From the NCBI GenBank assembly GCA_964462515.1, contig CAYWXK010000004.1, positions 1-64,000 of the forward strand: a stretch of DNA of 64,000 nucleotides, written 5' to 3'. Under the pieces are notes generated by a model. The model searched no databases, was not told where the DNA came from, and was given only the letters and a program-made list of their open reading frames with translations. Below, piece after piece: positions 16,146 through 24,955 of this stretch (position 1 is its first letter; each line of letters starts with the position of its first letter). This DNA comes from CAYWXK01 sp964462515 (GTDB taxonomy: Bacteria > Planctomycetota > Phycisphaerae > Sedimentisphaerales > Anaerobacaceae). Made by a program: the position numbers and the translations under genes.

Positions 16146-17036
16146 TCAGGTTTCAAATTTTTTGTCTGTGAGACGCTGATAGGCCTCAATATATTTTTCG
16201 CTGGTTTTCGTAACGATGTCTGCGGGCAGAGTAACACCCGGGCCGGATTTGTCGAAGCTGATGCTTTCAAGATAATTTCGGACAAACTGCTTATCGAAAC
16301 TTTGCTGGTCCTGGCCGCTCTTGTATTTATCTGCGGGCCAGAATCGGGAGGAGTCAGGGGTCAGGACTTCGTCTATCAGGATAACCTTGCCATTGACTTG
16401 GCCCCACTCGAATTTGGTGTCGGCGAGGATTATGCCTTTACTTTCGGTGTATGAGCTTGCTTTTTTGAAAATCTCGATGCTCTTGTCGCGCAGGAAGGTT
16501 GCTATTTTTTTGCCGACAGTGTCGATACACTTCTGAAAGCTGATATTTTCATCGTGCGTGCCGCGTTCAGCTTTGGTGGCAGGAGTGAAAATCGGCTGAG
16601 GTAGTTTGTCACATTGTTTTAAGCCTGGCGGCAGTTTCTGGCCGCAGACCGTCTGGCTACTTTTGTATTCGACCCAGCCTGAACCGGCCAGATACCCGCG
16701 GACAACACACTCAATCGGGAGGACTTCGCCTTTTTTGACGAGCATACTGCGGCGAGATAGCTGATTCGCGTAGTTAGAGAATGGCTCTGGAAAATCGGCG
16801 ACATTGTCGGTTATCAGGTGGTGTTCGATATCCTTACTTAGATAGTCGAACCAGAACTTGGAGATTTGAGTCAGGATGATGCCTTTGTAAGGGATGCCGT
16901 TTGCCATAACGATGTCGAAGGCGCTAATCCTGTCGGTGGCGACTATGAGGAGCTTGTCGCCGAGGTCATAAATGTCGCGGACTTTACCGCGTTTTGGCTT
17001 GGCACCGGCTATGTTTGTCTGCAAAATGGTTTCCAT
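16146..17036 (-). CDS. purC: Phosphoribosylaminoimidazole-succinocarboxamide synthase (SAICAR synthetase)
   Basis: 296 residues, full length for the bacterial/yeast-type enzyme. The N-terminal ATP-binding segment reads GKVRDIYDLGDKLLIVATDRISAFD, followed by IPYKGIILTQIS. ECVVRGYLAGSGWVEY and KAERGTHDENIS are the conserved substrate-binding blocks, and LADTKFEWG with VLTPDSSRFWP closes the site. It joins aspartate to CAIR in step 7 of purine synthesis, in the cytoplasm. ACAAGGAGG precedes the ATG. It stands alone here, not in a pur cluster; guaA, another purine gene, lies 9 kb away in the glutamine cluster. Confidence 0.97.
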   Translation of the reverse strand: METILQTNIAGAKPKRGKVRDIYDLGDKLLIVATDRISAFDIVMANGIPYKGIILTQISKFWFDYLSKDIEHHLITDNVADFPEPFSNYANQLSRRSMLVKKGEVLPIECVVRGYLAGSGWVEYKSSQTVCGQKLPPGLKQCDKLPQPIFTPATKAERGTHDENISFQKCIDTVGKKIATFLRDKSIEIFKKASSYTESKGIILADTKFEWGQVNGKVILIDEVLTPDSSRFWPADKYKSGQDQQSFDKQFVRNYLESISFDKSGPGVTLPADIVTKTSEKYIEAYQRLTDKKFET

Positions 17037-17089
17037 AATAACCTCCTTGTTACAGTTCGTATTTACCCGACAGGTCGGTGGATAGTTTT

Positions 17090-17896
17090 TTATTTTTGTG
17101 GCTCCTGCCTGATTCGAAAATCGACATAAGCAAAGATTTTTTCTTTGACGTTTTCAATATCCTGAGTTTTTGGCAAAAAGTCAAGCAGCTTCTCAAGGAA
17201 TTGGCGTTGCTTTATCCGCCTCAGGGCTGCGGTGAAGTTTATATCATAGACCCAGCCGAGCTGCAGGAGCTTCATATCATTTAAGGTCTTGAGGCTATTA
17301 TAATCAATAAGCCGGCCTTGCAGGATTGCATCGACGACCTGAGGCGAATAGCGGGGCTGGTCGGGCAGCTCAAGCTCAATGGCGAAATTGCGCGGGTTGT
17401 CTTTATACTGCTTATAGTATTGCGTAACAACGTAATAAACATCGAGCTTATCAGCATCGCGGATTAACTTTGAGAATAACAGGCACTGGCCATCCAAGTC
17501 GGCGGGTAACTGCTTTTGCCCATGGAATTGAATTGCTTTTTCAATAAGTTCCCTTTCGTCTGCGGCTACTCCATCGAGGACGTTATTTTTTAGTAGGACT
17601 TCTAAACCAAGCAGGCTGTGGTCGGTGCTGTCGTAGTCTTTATATGTTCGGTATCTTGCGAACTGCTCAAATCGGCCTATATCGTGGAAAAGCGCTATTG
17701 TTTCGGCGATAAGTTTCTGGTTGTCCGATAAGGATAGCTGGTCAGCCAGATACAATATTTCGTCACAGGTTCGGCGGGTGTGGTCTTCTTTGAGTTTGAG
17801 ATTGGCGTTGACGTAGTCGTCGTCGCCATAGAAGCCGGCTACATACTGCTCAAACCAGACCTTGAATTTTTTTAGCTGTCTTTGCTCCACAACCAT
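17090..17896 (-). CDS. HD-domain metal-dependent phosphohydrolase
   Basis: 268 residues. The HD signature is complete: His39, His71-Asp72 (ALFHDIGRFEQ), a further His in DSTDHSLLG, and Asp in RDADKLDVYY. These ligate the metal pair in the HD superfamily. The length and the RYRTYKDYDSTDHS block fit stand-alone HD hydrolases, with unknown nucleotide or phosphate substrate. GGAAG precedes the ATG. It lies 53 bp upstream of purC on the same strand, so co-transcription with purine synthesis is possible. Confidence 0.85.
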   Translation of the reverse strand: MVVEQRQLKKFKVWFEQYVAGFYGDDDYVNANLKLKEDHTRRTCDEILYLADQLSLSDNQKLIAETIALFHDIGRFEQFARYRTYKDYDSTDHSLLGLEVLLKNNVLDGVAADERELIEKAIQFHGQKQLPADLDGQCLLFSKLIRDADKLDVYYVVTQYYKQYKDNPRNFAIELELPDQPRYSPQVVDAILQGRLIDYNSLKTLNDMKLLQLGWVYDINFTAALRRIKQRQFLEKLLDFLPKTQDIENVKEKIFAYVDFRIRQEPQK

Positions 17897-18053
17897 TTAT
17901 CTTCCAAACAAGAATCAAACACAGGGTCAATAATTTACAGAAAAGCGATAGTTCCCGCTACAAACTTTTGAAAAAAATTTGCAATGGCTATTCAAAAATT
18001 TCTTTGCGGTGGTATAATTGTGGCGTGATTGTATGTAAAGAAGGAGAAGAACG

Positions 18054-18326
18054 ATGCCTACGGTTAAGGATGTTGTTGTAAGAAAGCCGACGGAGAAGGA
18101 AGCGACGGCGTGCAAGTCGTGGCCAATCTGGAAGTGCGAGACGAGCACCTTCGACTGGTCATACACGGAAAAAGAGACCTGCCTGATATTAGAGGGCAAG
18201 GTTACGGTTACCGATGGCAAATATTCGGTCAGCTTCGGCCCGGGCGACTTAGTCATCTTCCCCGAAGACCTCGATTGCACCTGGAATGTCCAGCAGGCCG
18301 TTACAAAACACTACAACTTCGGATAG
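18054..18326 (+). CDS. Small cupin-domain protein (DUF861/EutQ-like)
   Basis: 90 residues forming a single cupin barrel: CLILEGKVTVTDG is motif 1, and FGPGDLVIFPEDLDCTW is motif 2. The pattern WPIWKCETSTFDWSYTEKETC is the Cupin_3 (DUF861) signature. Both usual metal-binding His positions are replaced, so metal binding is doubtful. AAGGAGAAG precedes the ATG. It is the only plus-strand gene in this stretch, divergent from the HD-domain gene. Confidence 0.88.
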   Translation: MPTVKDVVVRKPTEKEATACKSWPIWKCETSTFDWSYTEKETCLILEGKVTVTDGKYSVSFGPGDLVIFPEDLDCTWNVQQAVTKHYNFG

Positions 18327-18374
18327 TGTTGCACCGTCTTGCAAACGAATCAAAGAATTTTACATCTTATAATT

Positions 18375-19700
18375 CTATTTCAGTTTACCTGCGGACCAGC
18401 GGATAGCGCGGACGATAAGCTGGCGATAGGTCGCGTCGGCGTAGGCCTGCGGGCCGTGGCCAAGCTGAATGGTGCAGACCTTTGCTTTATTGTAAGTTCT
18501 TACCCAGCCGACTGTTTTATCGCTATCGGGATGGTCGGTGGTTAAAAGGACTCGATTATCCTTTTCAAAGCTGCAATTTTTGTAGGTTTCATCGCGCACG
18601 GTAAAGTCAGTCAGGCCACGTGTAATCGGATGTTTTATGTTTGCAATGTGAACTTTCATATCCATATCGTGCTTATAGGTGCTTGCCTGCTGGGCAGCTG
18701 CAACGCCTTCAGGAGGTTGCAGATTGTATTTAGTGCCGATGATTTTTTGATACTGCTCCCATTTCTGATATGAACCCATTGCGTGGTGGAGAGTAACAAG
18801 GCCTACGCCTTTGTTGAGAAGCTTGAGAAAATTTTCCTGGCGCTTTGGAGTTATTTTTTGGGTCATATTGAATAAGACAATCGCATCATAGTTCCAGTTG
18901 GTTATGTCTTCAAAAATTTCGCTGCCATCCTTGAGGTCGAACCTTGTGTATTCGATGTCATCGTAGCCCTCAAACAATGAAAGGAACGGTTTTTCTTCAA
19001 AGTCGTGCCCGCCTGTAACAACAAGGACTTTGATTTTTTTGCTGGGCAGCGAGGGTAGAGGTTTGACCATTATATTTTTGTAATAGATGACGCTTTTGGG
19101 GTCGTGGCCCTGCAGGGCGAATGTGCCGCTGGATAGTCTTCTGCCTGGCCAGCCCTCAGAGTTGAAGTTCTCCGGCTCAGTCCAGTCAACGACTGTTACA
19201 CCGTTGACCTTTATGACGATGTGCTGACCCTGGACGATAATATGCTCGGTGAACCATTCGCCATCTTTGGCCTGTGACTGACGCACATTCTGGACGTCAT
19301 ACAGACTGCCGGTCCTTTTCCAGTCGCTGTGCGAATTGTTGACCTGCACTTCATAGCCTTTCTTTGGCCAGTCGGTCTCCTGGTATTCGGTGTGGAAGTA
19401 TATGCCGGAGTTGGAGCCCGGCTCGGTTTTGACATCGGCCTTAAACTCGAAGTTTTTGAAGTTTGCGTTATTGACGGGGCCGACATAAAAGAGATGGCTA
19501 CGGTCGCCTTTGACGATAATAGTGCCGTCGCGAACTGTGAAGGTGGATTTGTTTTCGCTGGCCTTCCAGCCGTCAAGTGTCTTGCCGTCAAAGAGACTTT
19601 GCCAGCCGGAGTGCAACTTATTCCCTGCTAATTTGCCTTGCTGGCATCCTGAAAGAACAGCACTTAGTAATACTACTGTGAAAATCATTTTTCTTGCCAT
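18375..19700 (-). CDS. Lipoprotein fusing a DUF1080 (3-keto-glycoside hydrolase-like) and a ThuA-like domain
   Basis: 441 residues. The lipobox LSGC (Cys19) ends a short signal peptide, so the protein is a lipoprotein. Residues 30-215 are a DUF1080 concanavalin-like sandwich (WQSLFDGKTLDGW, SNSGIYFHTEYQ, GYEVQVNNSH, GEWFTEHIIVQG). Residues 222-440 are a ThuA-like, GATase1-fold domain (IKVLVVTGGHDFE, VTLHHAMGSY, HPITRGL, QLGHGPQAYAD). DUF1080 proteins include hydrolases of 3-keto-disaccharides; ThuA acts in the trehalose 3-keto pathway. The fusion couples both in one exported protein. It precedes two Tat Gfo/Idh genes in transcription order reversed (they lie upstream on the same strand, 96 bp away), which would supply the 3-keto sugars. 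TTAAGGAG precedes the ATG. Confidence 0.9.
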   Translation of the reverse strand: MARKMIFTVVLLSAVLSGCQQGKLAGNKLHSGWQSLFDGKTLDGWKASENKSTFTVRDGTIIVKGDRSHLFYVGPVNNANFKNFEFKADVKTEPGSNSGIYFHTEYQETDWPKKGYEVQVNNSHSDWKRTGSLYDVQNVRQSQAKDGEWFTEHIIVQGQHIVIKVNGVTVVDWTEPENFNSEGWPGRRLSSGTFALQGHDPKSVIYYKNIMVKPLPSLPSKKIKVLVVTGGHDFEEKPFLSLFEGYDDIEYTRFDLKDGSEIFEDITNWNYDAIVLFNMTQKITPKRQENFLKLLNKGVGLVTLHHAMGSYQKWEQYQKIIGTKYNLQPPEGVAAAQQASTYKHDMDMKVHIANIKHPITRGLTDFTVRDETYKNCSFEKDNRVLLTTDHPDSDKTVGWVRTYNKAKVCTIQLGHGPQAYADATYRQLIVRAIRWSAGKLK

Positions 19701-19796
19701 TTGTGTTTCTCCTTAATTGAGTTCGTAGTTATGAGTTCTTTGTTCGTAGATATTTCTGTGTTCATAGTTAATCAAAAAACCATTTTCGAAAGAGCA

Positions 19797-21134
19797 TTAT
19801 AATGTCCAAGGGCTGCGCATTGAGCGGGTGAGCTGGCGGTTGGCTATGTCGTTATCGATGAAGCGCTCTTTGGCCTGGTCCCACACAAGTTTTTGCTCAA
19901 GGCGAATGGCGATGTCACTAATCTGGCATAATATGTCGCCGCGAACGGATTCGTCAATCGGGCATATCGTAGGCGCATGGCTTTTTACGCAGTCAAGCAA
20001 GTTTCTGACGTGATTGTTACTTTCATACAAGCGAGCATCGTTAGGGCCGAACTGCGTGGACAATAATTCTTTTGGGTGGGCGTTGATGCCTTCGCGGTCA
20101 ACGTGGACCCAGCCATCTGTGCCTTCGAAGGCGGTGCCGTGCGAGGTTGTTCTGCCGTAGCGTTTCTGCCACTCTTCGGGGAATGGGTAGCCGGTGAAGT
20201 TTATTGTGACGCCGGTTGGGTATTTGCAGGTAACATTCCAGTTCATAGCGGTATCGCAGACGCCATCGGGGGTTGGCCAGGTGCCTTTGCCTTCGACTTC
20301 GATTGGGCTTGAGAGCTTGTCGGCGCCGCCCCAGACTGCGATGTCGATTGGGTGGATGCCCCAGCCGGCGATGAAGCCAATGGCATAATCGGAGATATAC
20401 CACCACCATTGATTGGAGCAGCGGTCCTGCGTGTAGGGAATATAGGGGGCGGGGCCAAGCCACAAATCGTAGTCGAGCCAGTCAGGGATGGGGGCGGGCT
20501 TTAGTGGGCCGCCGGATGCGCTGCCGGGCGACCAGACGTTTATGGTGTGGAGTTTGCCGATTCGGCCATTGCGGACAAGCTCGCAGGCGAAGCGAAAATC
20601 CCGGCTGGAGCGCTGCATGGTGCCGAACTGGAAGGCCCGGCTGTATCGGTGGACGGCGGCACGGAGGGCCTGGTCTTCTGCGATGCTTACGCCCAGCGGC
20701 TTTTCACAATAAACATCCTTGCCTGATGTTACTGCTGCCAGCGAAGTGAGCACGTGCCAGTGGTCGCAGGTGGCGACGAGAACGACGTCGATATCGTTAC
20801 GAGCAACAAGCTCGCGGAAGTCGTTGTAGGTTGTGCAGCCGGTGTTGTTGTAGTGCTTGTTGACCAGCATCTGTGCTGCTTCGCGGGCGGTCCTTTTGAC
20901 ATCGCAGACGGCGACTACGCGGGCATCTTTTTGCGCAAGAAAGTTACCCATAACGCCTGTGCCCTGGGGGCCGACGCCGATACAGCCGACGGCGATTCGC
21001 TCACTTGGAGCCGGGGTGCCTGCCTGGCCGAACGCCGAAGACCGAATGATATACGGAAATCCTATTACCCCTACCGTTGTTCCTGCTGCTTTTCCCAGGA
21101 AACTGCGGCGGCTAATATTTTTACAATTGTGCAT
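19797..21134 (-). CDS. Tat-exported Gfo/Idh/MocA-family oxidoreductase
   Basis: 445 residues. A twin-arginine signal (ISRRSFLGKAAG, cleaved after about residue 37) is followed by a Rossmann domain (IAVGCIGVGPQGTGVMGNF) and the family's EKP catalytic motif in DVYCEKPLGVS. The C-terminal domain has the WLDYDLWLGPAPYIPY and WWWYISDYAIGFIAGWGIHPIDIAVWG blocks common in planctomycete and Bacteroidetes members. Tat export implies folding with bound NAD(P) before export. Family role: oxidation or reduction of sugar C-3 or related hydroxyls; the substrate is unknown. AAGGAG precedes the ATG. It is a paralogue of the next gene (21175-22479), 40 bp upstream. Confidence 0.92.
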   Translation of the reverse strand: MHNCKNISRRSFLGKAAGTTVGVIGFPYIIRSSAFGQAGTPAPSERIAVGCIGVGPQGTGVMGNFLAQKDARVVAVCDVKRTAREAAQMLVNKHYNNTGCTTYNDFRELVARNDIDVVLVATCDHWHVLTSLAAVTSGKDVYCEKPLGVSIAEDQALRAAVHRYSRAFQFGTMQRSSRDFRFACELVRNGRIGKLHTINVWSPGSASGGPLKPAPIPDWLDYDLWLGPAPYIPYTQDRCSNQWWWYISDYAIGFIAGWGIHPIDIAVWGGADKLSSPIEVEGKGTWPTPDGVCDTAMNWNVTCKYPTGVTINFTGYPFPEEWQKRYGRTTSHGTAFEGTDGWVHVDREGINAHPKELLSTQFGPNDARLYESNNHVRNLLDCVKSHAPTICPIDESVRGDILCQISDIAIRLEQKLVWDQAKERFIDNDIANRQLTRSMRSPWTL

Positions 21135-21174
21135 AATTTAACTCCTTACAATTTTTTATCCACTTTGGTTTTGA

Positions 21175-22479
21175 TTATAGGTGCCAGGGGGAGCGCATTG
21201 GGCGCTTGAGGAGGCGATTGGCCTGGTCATCGTTGATAAATATTTCTTTGTCGGGGTCCCAGCGGAGCTTGCGGCCAAGACGAGTAGCGATGTTACTTAG
21301 CTGGCAAAGAGTATCGGAGCGGACGGCCACATCAATCGGGGCAACCGGCTGGCTTCTGGTCTTGACGCAATCGAGGAAATTTTGCTGGTGGTGATTGCTT
21401 ACCGGCAGATGCACTTCATCGGGGCCGATTTCCTTTTTCAATAATTCCTTAGGATTTGCATCAACTGTGCCGCCTAAGTGCTCTTCTTTGACGAAGACCC
21501 AGCCATCGGCGCCTTCGAACTTGACGCCTAAGGGATTTTTTTCGCCATCGGTGAAGTTCATCAGGACACCGTTGGCGAATTTTAGATTCACGTCCCAGCT
21601 CATCGCACAATCGCACAGGCCGTCTTTGGAAAATACCGCAGTGCCTTCAACTTCGATGGGGCCTGTGAGGTCGGTGGCATTGCCCCAGGTGGCCAGGTCA
21701 ATGGTGTGGATGCCACAGCCGGCGATAAAGCCGAGGGCGTAATCGCTTATGTGGAACCAGTGGCTGTTGTTGACGCGGTTGGCGGTGTAGGGCGCCCAGG
21801 GAGCGGGGCCAAGCCATAAATCGTAATCCAGCCAGTCGGGAACGGGCATCGTCGGAAAGTTTTCGGCTTCGATACTATAGCGGGTGCCGACCTTGATTGT
21901 GTGGATTTTGCCGACGCGGCCACTTCGGACCATTTCGCAGGCGAAGCGGGAATTTCTGCTGGAGCGTTCCTGCGTGCCGAACTGGAATATGCGGCCATAT
22001 CGGTGGACTTCTCTGCGAAGGACCTGTCCCTGCTCGACGCTCACACCCAACGGCTTTTCACAATAGACATCTTTGCCCGAGCGGACGGCCTCGAGGGCGT
22101 GCAGGACGTGCCAGTGGTCTGTGGAGGCAACCACTACTGCATCTATATCATCGCGGGCGCAAAGGTCGCGGAAATCGTTGTAGGCGGTGCAGACTTTTTT
22201 GCCGTAATGTTTGTCCACTACATTGAGGGCATTATCACGATTAGGTTTTTTTACATCGCAGACTGCGACTATCTGAGAATCAGGTAGTTCCATAAAATTA
22301 GCCAGCAGCGCACTTCCACGGCCGCCTACAGCGATGAAACCCAGGACGATTCGATTACCGGGGGCGACCTGGCCAAGTGCGGAGGGACGAATAACATAAG
22401 GAAAACCGATTGTTGCTATGGCGGCGCCTGTAACCTTTTTTAGAAAATAGCGGCGTGAACACCGTTTATTGGTCTGCAT
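21175..22479 (-). CDS. Tat-exported Gfo/Idh/MocA-family oxidoreductase (paralogue)
   Basis: 434 residues with a Tat signal (CSRRYFLKKVTG), a Rossmann motif (IVLGFIAVGGRGSALLANF), EKP in DVYCEKPLGVS, and the same WLDYDLWLGPAPWAPYTANR and YALGFIAGCGIHTIDLATWG blocks as the neighbour at 19797-21134. The two share their whole layout and arose by tandem duplication. It is the first gene of a likely three-gene operon: this gene, its paralogue, and the DUF1080-ThuA lipoprotein. AAGGAG precedes the ATG. Exported, membrane-near sugar oxidation is inferred. Confidence 0.92.
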   Translation of the reverse strand: MQTNKRCSRRYFLKKVTGAAIATIGFPYVIRPSALGQVAPGNRIVLGFIAVGGRGSALLANFMELPDSQIVAVCDVKKPNRDNALNVVDKHYGKKVCTAYNDFRDLCARDDIDAVVVASTDHWHVLHALEAVRSGKDVYCEKPLGVSVEQGQVLRREVHRYGRIFQFGTQERSSRNSRFACEMVRSGRVGKIHTIKVGTRYSIEAENFPTMPVPDWLDYDLWLGPAPWAPYTANRVNNSHWFHISDYALGFIAGCGIHTIDLATWGNATDLTGPIEVEGTAVFSKDGLCDCAMSWDVNLKFANGVLMNFTDGEKNPLGVKFEGADGWVFVKEEHLGGTVDANPKELLKKEIGPDEVHLPVSNHHQQNFLDCVKTRSQPVAPIDVAVRSDTLCQLSNIATRLGRKLRWDPDKEIFINDDQANRLLKRPMRSPWHL

Positions 22480-22662
22480 AGTTGGCTCCTTGCCTTGTAA
22501 TTATCCTTTCGTGTCTATATTGTCTAAACCGATAAAAAATAAAGTTTAATCAAGAGGAGGGCTTGCGTCAAATTAAAAACAGGGTAAAAACCTCCAGCAT
22601 AAACCCCGATAGACGGCATCGGGACTTTCGCAACACTTCAGCATCAGAGCGAGTAGCTAATA

Positions 22663-22695
22663 AAAAAGCCGTGAACAATAAGCTCACGGCTTTTT
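22663..22695 (-). terminator. Rho-independent terminator of the PEP-CTERM gene
   Basis: Perfect 12-bp arms AAAAAGCCGTGA/TCACGGCTTTTT around a 9-base loop, with T-runs on both sides. It lies 21 bases beyond the stop at 22716. Confidence 0.85.
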
Positions 22696-22715
22696 GTTTT
22701 TGACCTTATAAGTTT

Positions 22716-23363
22716 TTAAGCTGATTTGCGTTTAGGAAATCGGAGGAAGGCGGCTAAGCCGAGTCCAAGAATGGTGAGAGTAGCAGGTTCGGGAACATTG
22801 ACAAACGATTCGCTGCCGCAACTGGCAAAACCCTGAACGTGAAGGCCAACTCGAAGCTGACCTATGTTGAGACTATGTATCACATCGTTGAAAGTGCTGC
22901 CGGGCTGGAGGTCAAAGGTAATTCCAAGCCATTCATCTGGATTGATGCCGTTATGCTCTACCGGCGGGTCGGAGTCGGCGGAAAAACCTTCGGTTGTTAC
23001 AAATGGCGGGGATAAATTCTGGCCGCCTGGCAGGTTGTGCGGAGAAGCGTATTGAGAATATGAAACGCCCGGGCAGGAGTCGTCTATAGAGACCATACTA
23101 AAAAGTTGGCCATCGTCGAAGTAAATGTCTGTAATTGAGCAGGGATTTGGCCCGGTGTTAGTGAATGTGAAAAGCACTTGATTTGCGAAATGGTCGGCGA
23201 CTTCGACAAATAATTGTTTTTCGCCGATTTGGCCATTCGCAAATTCGATTGGGCCATCGTGCTCCTCCGCTATGTGCTTGAAACTATATACCACGCTTCC
23301 ATTTGCGGGCAGACAGAGCAGACTCAGAGTTGCAATGATAGTTAACATAATCGACTTTTTCAT
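22716..23363 (-). CDS. PEP-CTERM sorting-signal protein
   Basis: 215 residues: an N-terminal signal peptide (MLTIIATLSLLCLPANGS, about 22 residues), a beta-rich body with FTFTNTGPNPCSITDIYF and FVTTEGFSADSDPP, and a C-terminal PEP-CTERM tail (VPEPATLTILGLGLAAFLRF then basic KRKSA). By family knowledge such proteins are handled by exosortase and linked to exopolysaccharide export. No exosortase or eps gene lies in the window, so the machinery must be elsewhere. GAGGAG precedes the ATG. The body resembles no family I recognise. Confidence 0.9.
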   Translation of the reverse strand: MKKSIMLTIIATLSLLCLPANGSVVYSFKHIAEEHDGPIEFANGQIGEKQLFVEVADHFANQVLFTFTNTGPNPCSITDIYFDDGQLFSMVSIDDSCPGVSYSQYASPHNLPGGQNLSPPFVTTEGFSADSDPPVEHNGINPDEWLGITFDLQPGSTFNDVIHSLNIGQLRVGLHVQGFASCGSESFVNVPEPATLTILGLGLAAFLRFPKRKSA

Positions 23364-23822
23364 TTTACTCTCCTCGTTCTGCCGGGGTGGTTGTTGTTAA
23401 TGTTTTTAACGTTTGACGACTTTTGTCTGTATAGATAGACAACTATTTAGAAGCATCCTGGTTGTTTTAGTTGAAAGTAACAAGTCGTAAGGTAATTGGG
23501 CTTTTCAAGTTTGAGAGGGAAAACCTGATAACGCCCCCCATCTGTATTTCATTGTATATTATCAAATTTGCCTGGTGAAATCAATAGTTTTTGGGAATAT
23601 CTTCGGAAATAAATAATGTTTTTGGGGGAATACTAGCTGTGAGAATAGAAACAAAATAGTTTTGGGACTTAAATAAAATTTCGGATAACAATTAAGTGAA
23701 TTTTTTTTGGAAAGGCCGGAGAGCATAAGGCTTCTTCTGCAATTTTACTCCGTTAGAAAAACGACTTTCCTTTTCTAAAGGGGTCCAAGATGACAGCTTC
23801 TTAAATCACGAGCAACAGGGTG
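23364..23822. other. 459-bp gap upstream of the PEP-CTERM gene
   Basis: No credible ORF. AT-rich with several T-runs. It contains an inverted repeat TTGTCT-N8-AGACAA at 23423-23442, 60-80 bp before the PEP-CTERM start, a possible operator. I looked for a sigma-54 -24/-12 element on the minus strand, as seen before some PEP-CTERM genes, and found none. Confidence 0.6.
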
Positions 23823-24896
23823 CTATTGACGGGGGCGTAATAAGATATCGGCTAATTGCTTTACGCCTACCTCAGCGCTATTAAAGACGGGAATATCCGT
23901 AAAGGAGGAAAGCTCACGCACGTGCAAAGGAGAGCTTGAGCACAAGCCGGACAAAGCATCGGGGACCAAATTGAACTTTTCTTTCAAGCTTCGCAGACCT
24001 CCGATTGCACCAAAGGCATCGTTGGCGCAGAAAATCAATTTGTAAATCCTCGATACTACTTCCGGCGAGCTTAACAGGATTGCGGTTTCGCGCTGGATGA
24101 GGCCGTCCGCAAATTCCACCACCCAGAAATTTTTGGGGTTATTTGCATACTTGAGGTCGAGGTTATTGAAGATGCCCAGTAGCTGTTCGCCGGATAGCAG
24201 GTACGTTGATGAGTAGCCGAGGTATGTAAAATCAGCGTAGGGATTTGCGCCTGAATCGTTCATAAGAAGGACGTCTTTAAGGCCGGCGGTTCCGGTAACT
24301 TTGGATGCCCTGACGTTATAGTCCATAGATGTCAAGGCCCAGCAGCAGGCAGCGGCGGCCATACTTTTGCCGGAATTCATTGACGTTCCGCAGACCAAAA
24401 TCATTGGTGAGCGTGGCAGTTTTTTGACGGTGAGTTTCGGTTTTATCAATGGGTAATTCTGTGTGTTCAAAACATTTCCTGCCTCGTCACAGACGTAGCC
24501 GAGTATTTTTACCTTCGTTGGGTCTTTTATCAGCGAGTTTTTGGTTTTGACGATGCCAATTACTCCTGAGCGGGCTATAAGGTCAACTTCATCAGTCATC
24601 TGCTCGGGGACCAATCCTTCGTAATAATCTGGGGCGTAGCGGTTTCCAAAGACGAAAATGGCCTTGGTGCCATCGTGAATCATATGAATACGGCCCAAGG
24701 CATTTTCCATAGATGAGTGCTGGCCGATTCGACTGACTACTCCATAAACAACGTCACCCGGCTGAGGCGCTTTGTCGATAAATTGATAAAACTTTATCTG
24801 GCTTTGTCTTATAGTAAAGGCGGCACTTGGAAGAATGAATCCTCTTTGGATTTTTCTTGTAGATGGTTTACTTGCTGCTAAAGTCGTCAGACTCAT
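23823..24896 (-). CDS. P-loop NTPase of unknown function (weakly DUF1611-like)
   Basis: 357 residues from the ATG at 24896, preceded by GAGGAG; an in-frame ATG five codons upstream lacks a good site. The N-terminal half is a beta-rich domain (PQPGDVVYGVVSRIGQHSSMEN). The C-terminal half is a P-loop NTPase with Walker A CGTSMNSGKSMAAA and a later WVVEFADGL strand that may be Walker B. The GT.xx.GK layout and an acidic FADG recall DUF1611/DgcN-type NTPases, but the resemblance is weak. It is not in an obvious operon. Function unassigned. Confidence 0.7.
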   Translation of the reverse strand: MSLTTLAASKPSTRKIQRGFILPSAAFTIRQSQIKFYQFIDKAPQPGDVVYGVVSRIGQHSSMENALGRIHMIHDGTKAIFVFGNRYAPDYYEGLVPEQMTDEVDLIARSGVIGIVKTKNSLIKDPTKVKILGYVCDEAGNVLNTQNYPLIKPKLTVKKLPRSPMILVCGTSMNSGKSMAAAACCWALTSMDYNVRASKVTGTAGLKDVLLMNDSGANPYADFTYLGYSSTYLLSGEQLLGIFNNLDLKYANNPKNFWVVEFADGLIQRETAILLSSPEVVSRIYKLIFCANDAFGAIGGLRSLKEKFNLVPDALSGLCSSSPLHVRELSSFTDIPVFNSAEVGVKQLADILLRPRQ

Positions 24897-24955
24897 TATT
24901 TTGCTCCTCATTTTTTGACGGTAAGATAGATTCTTTATTGGTGAGTAATATCTGT

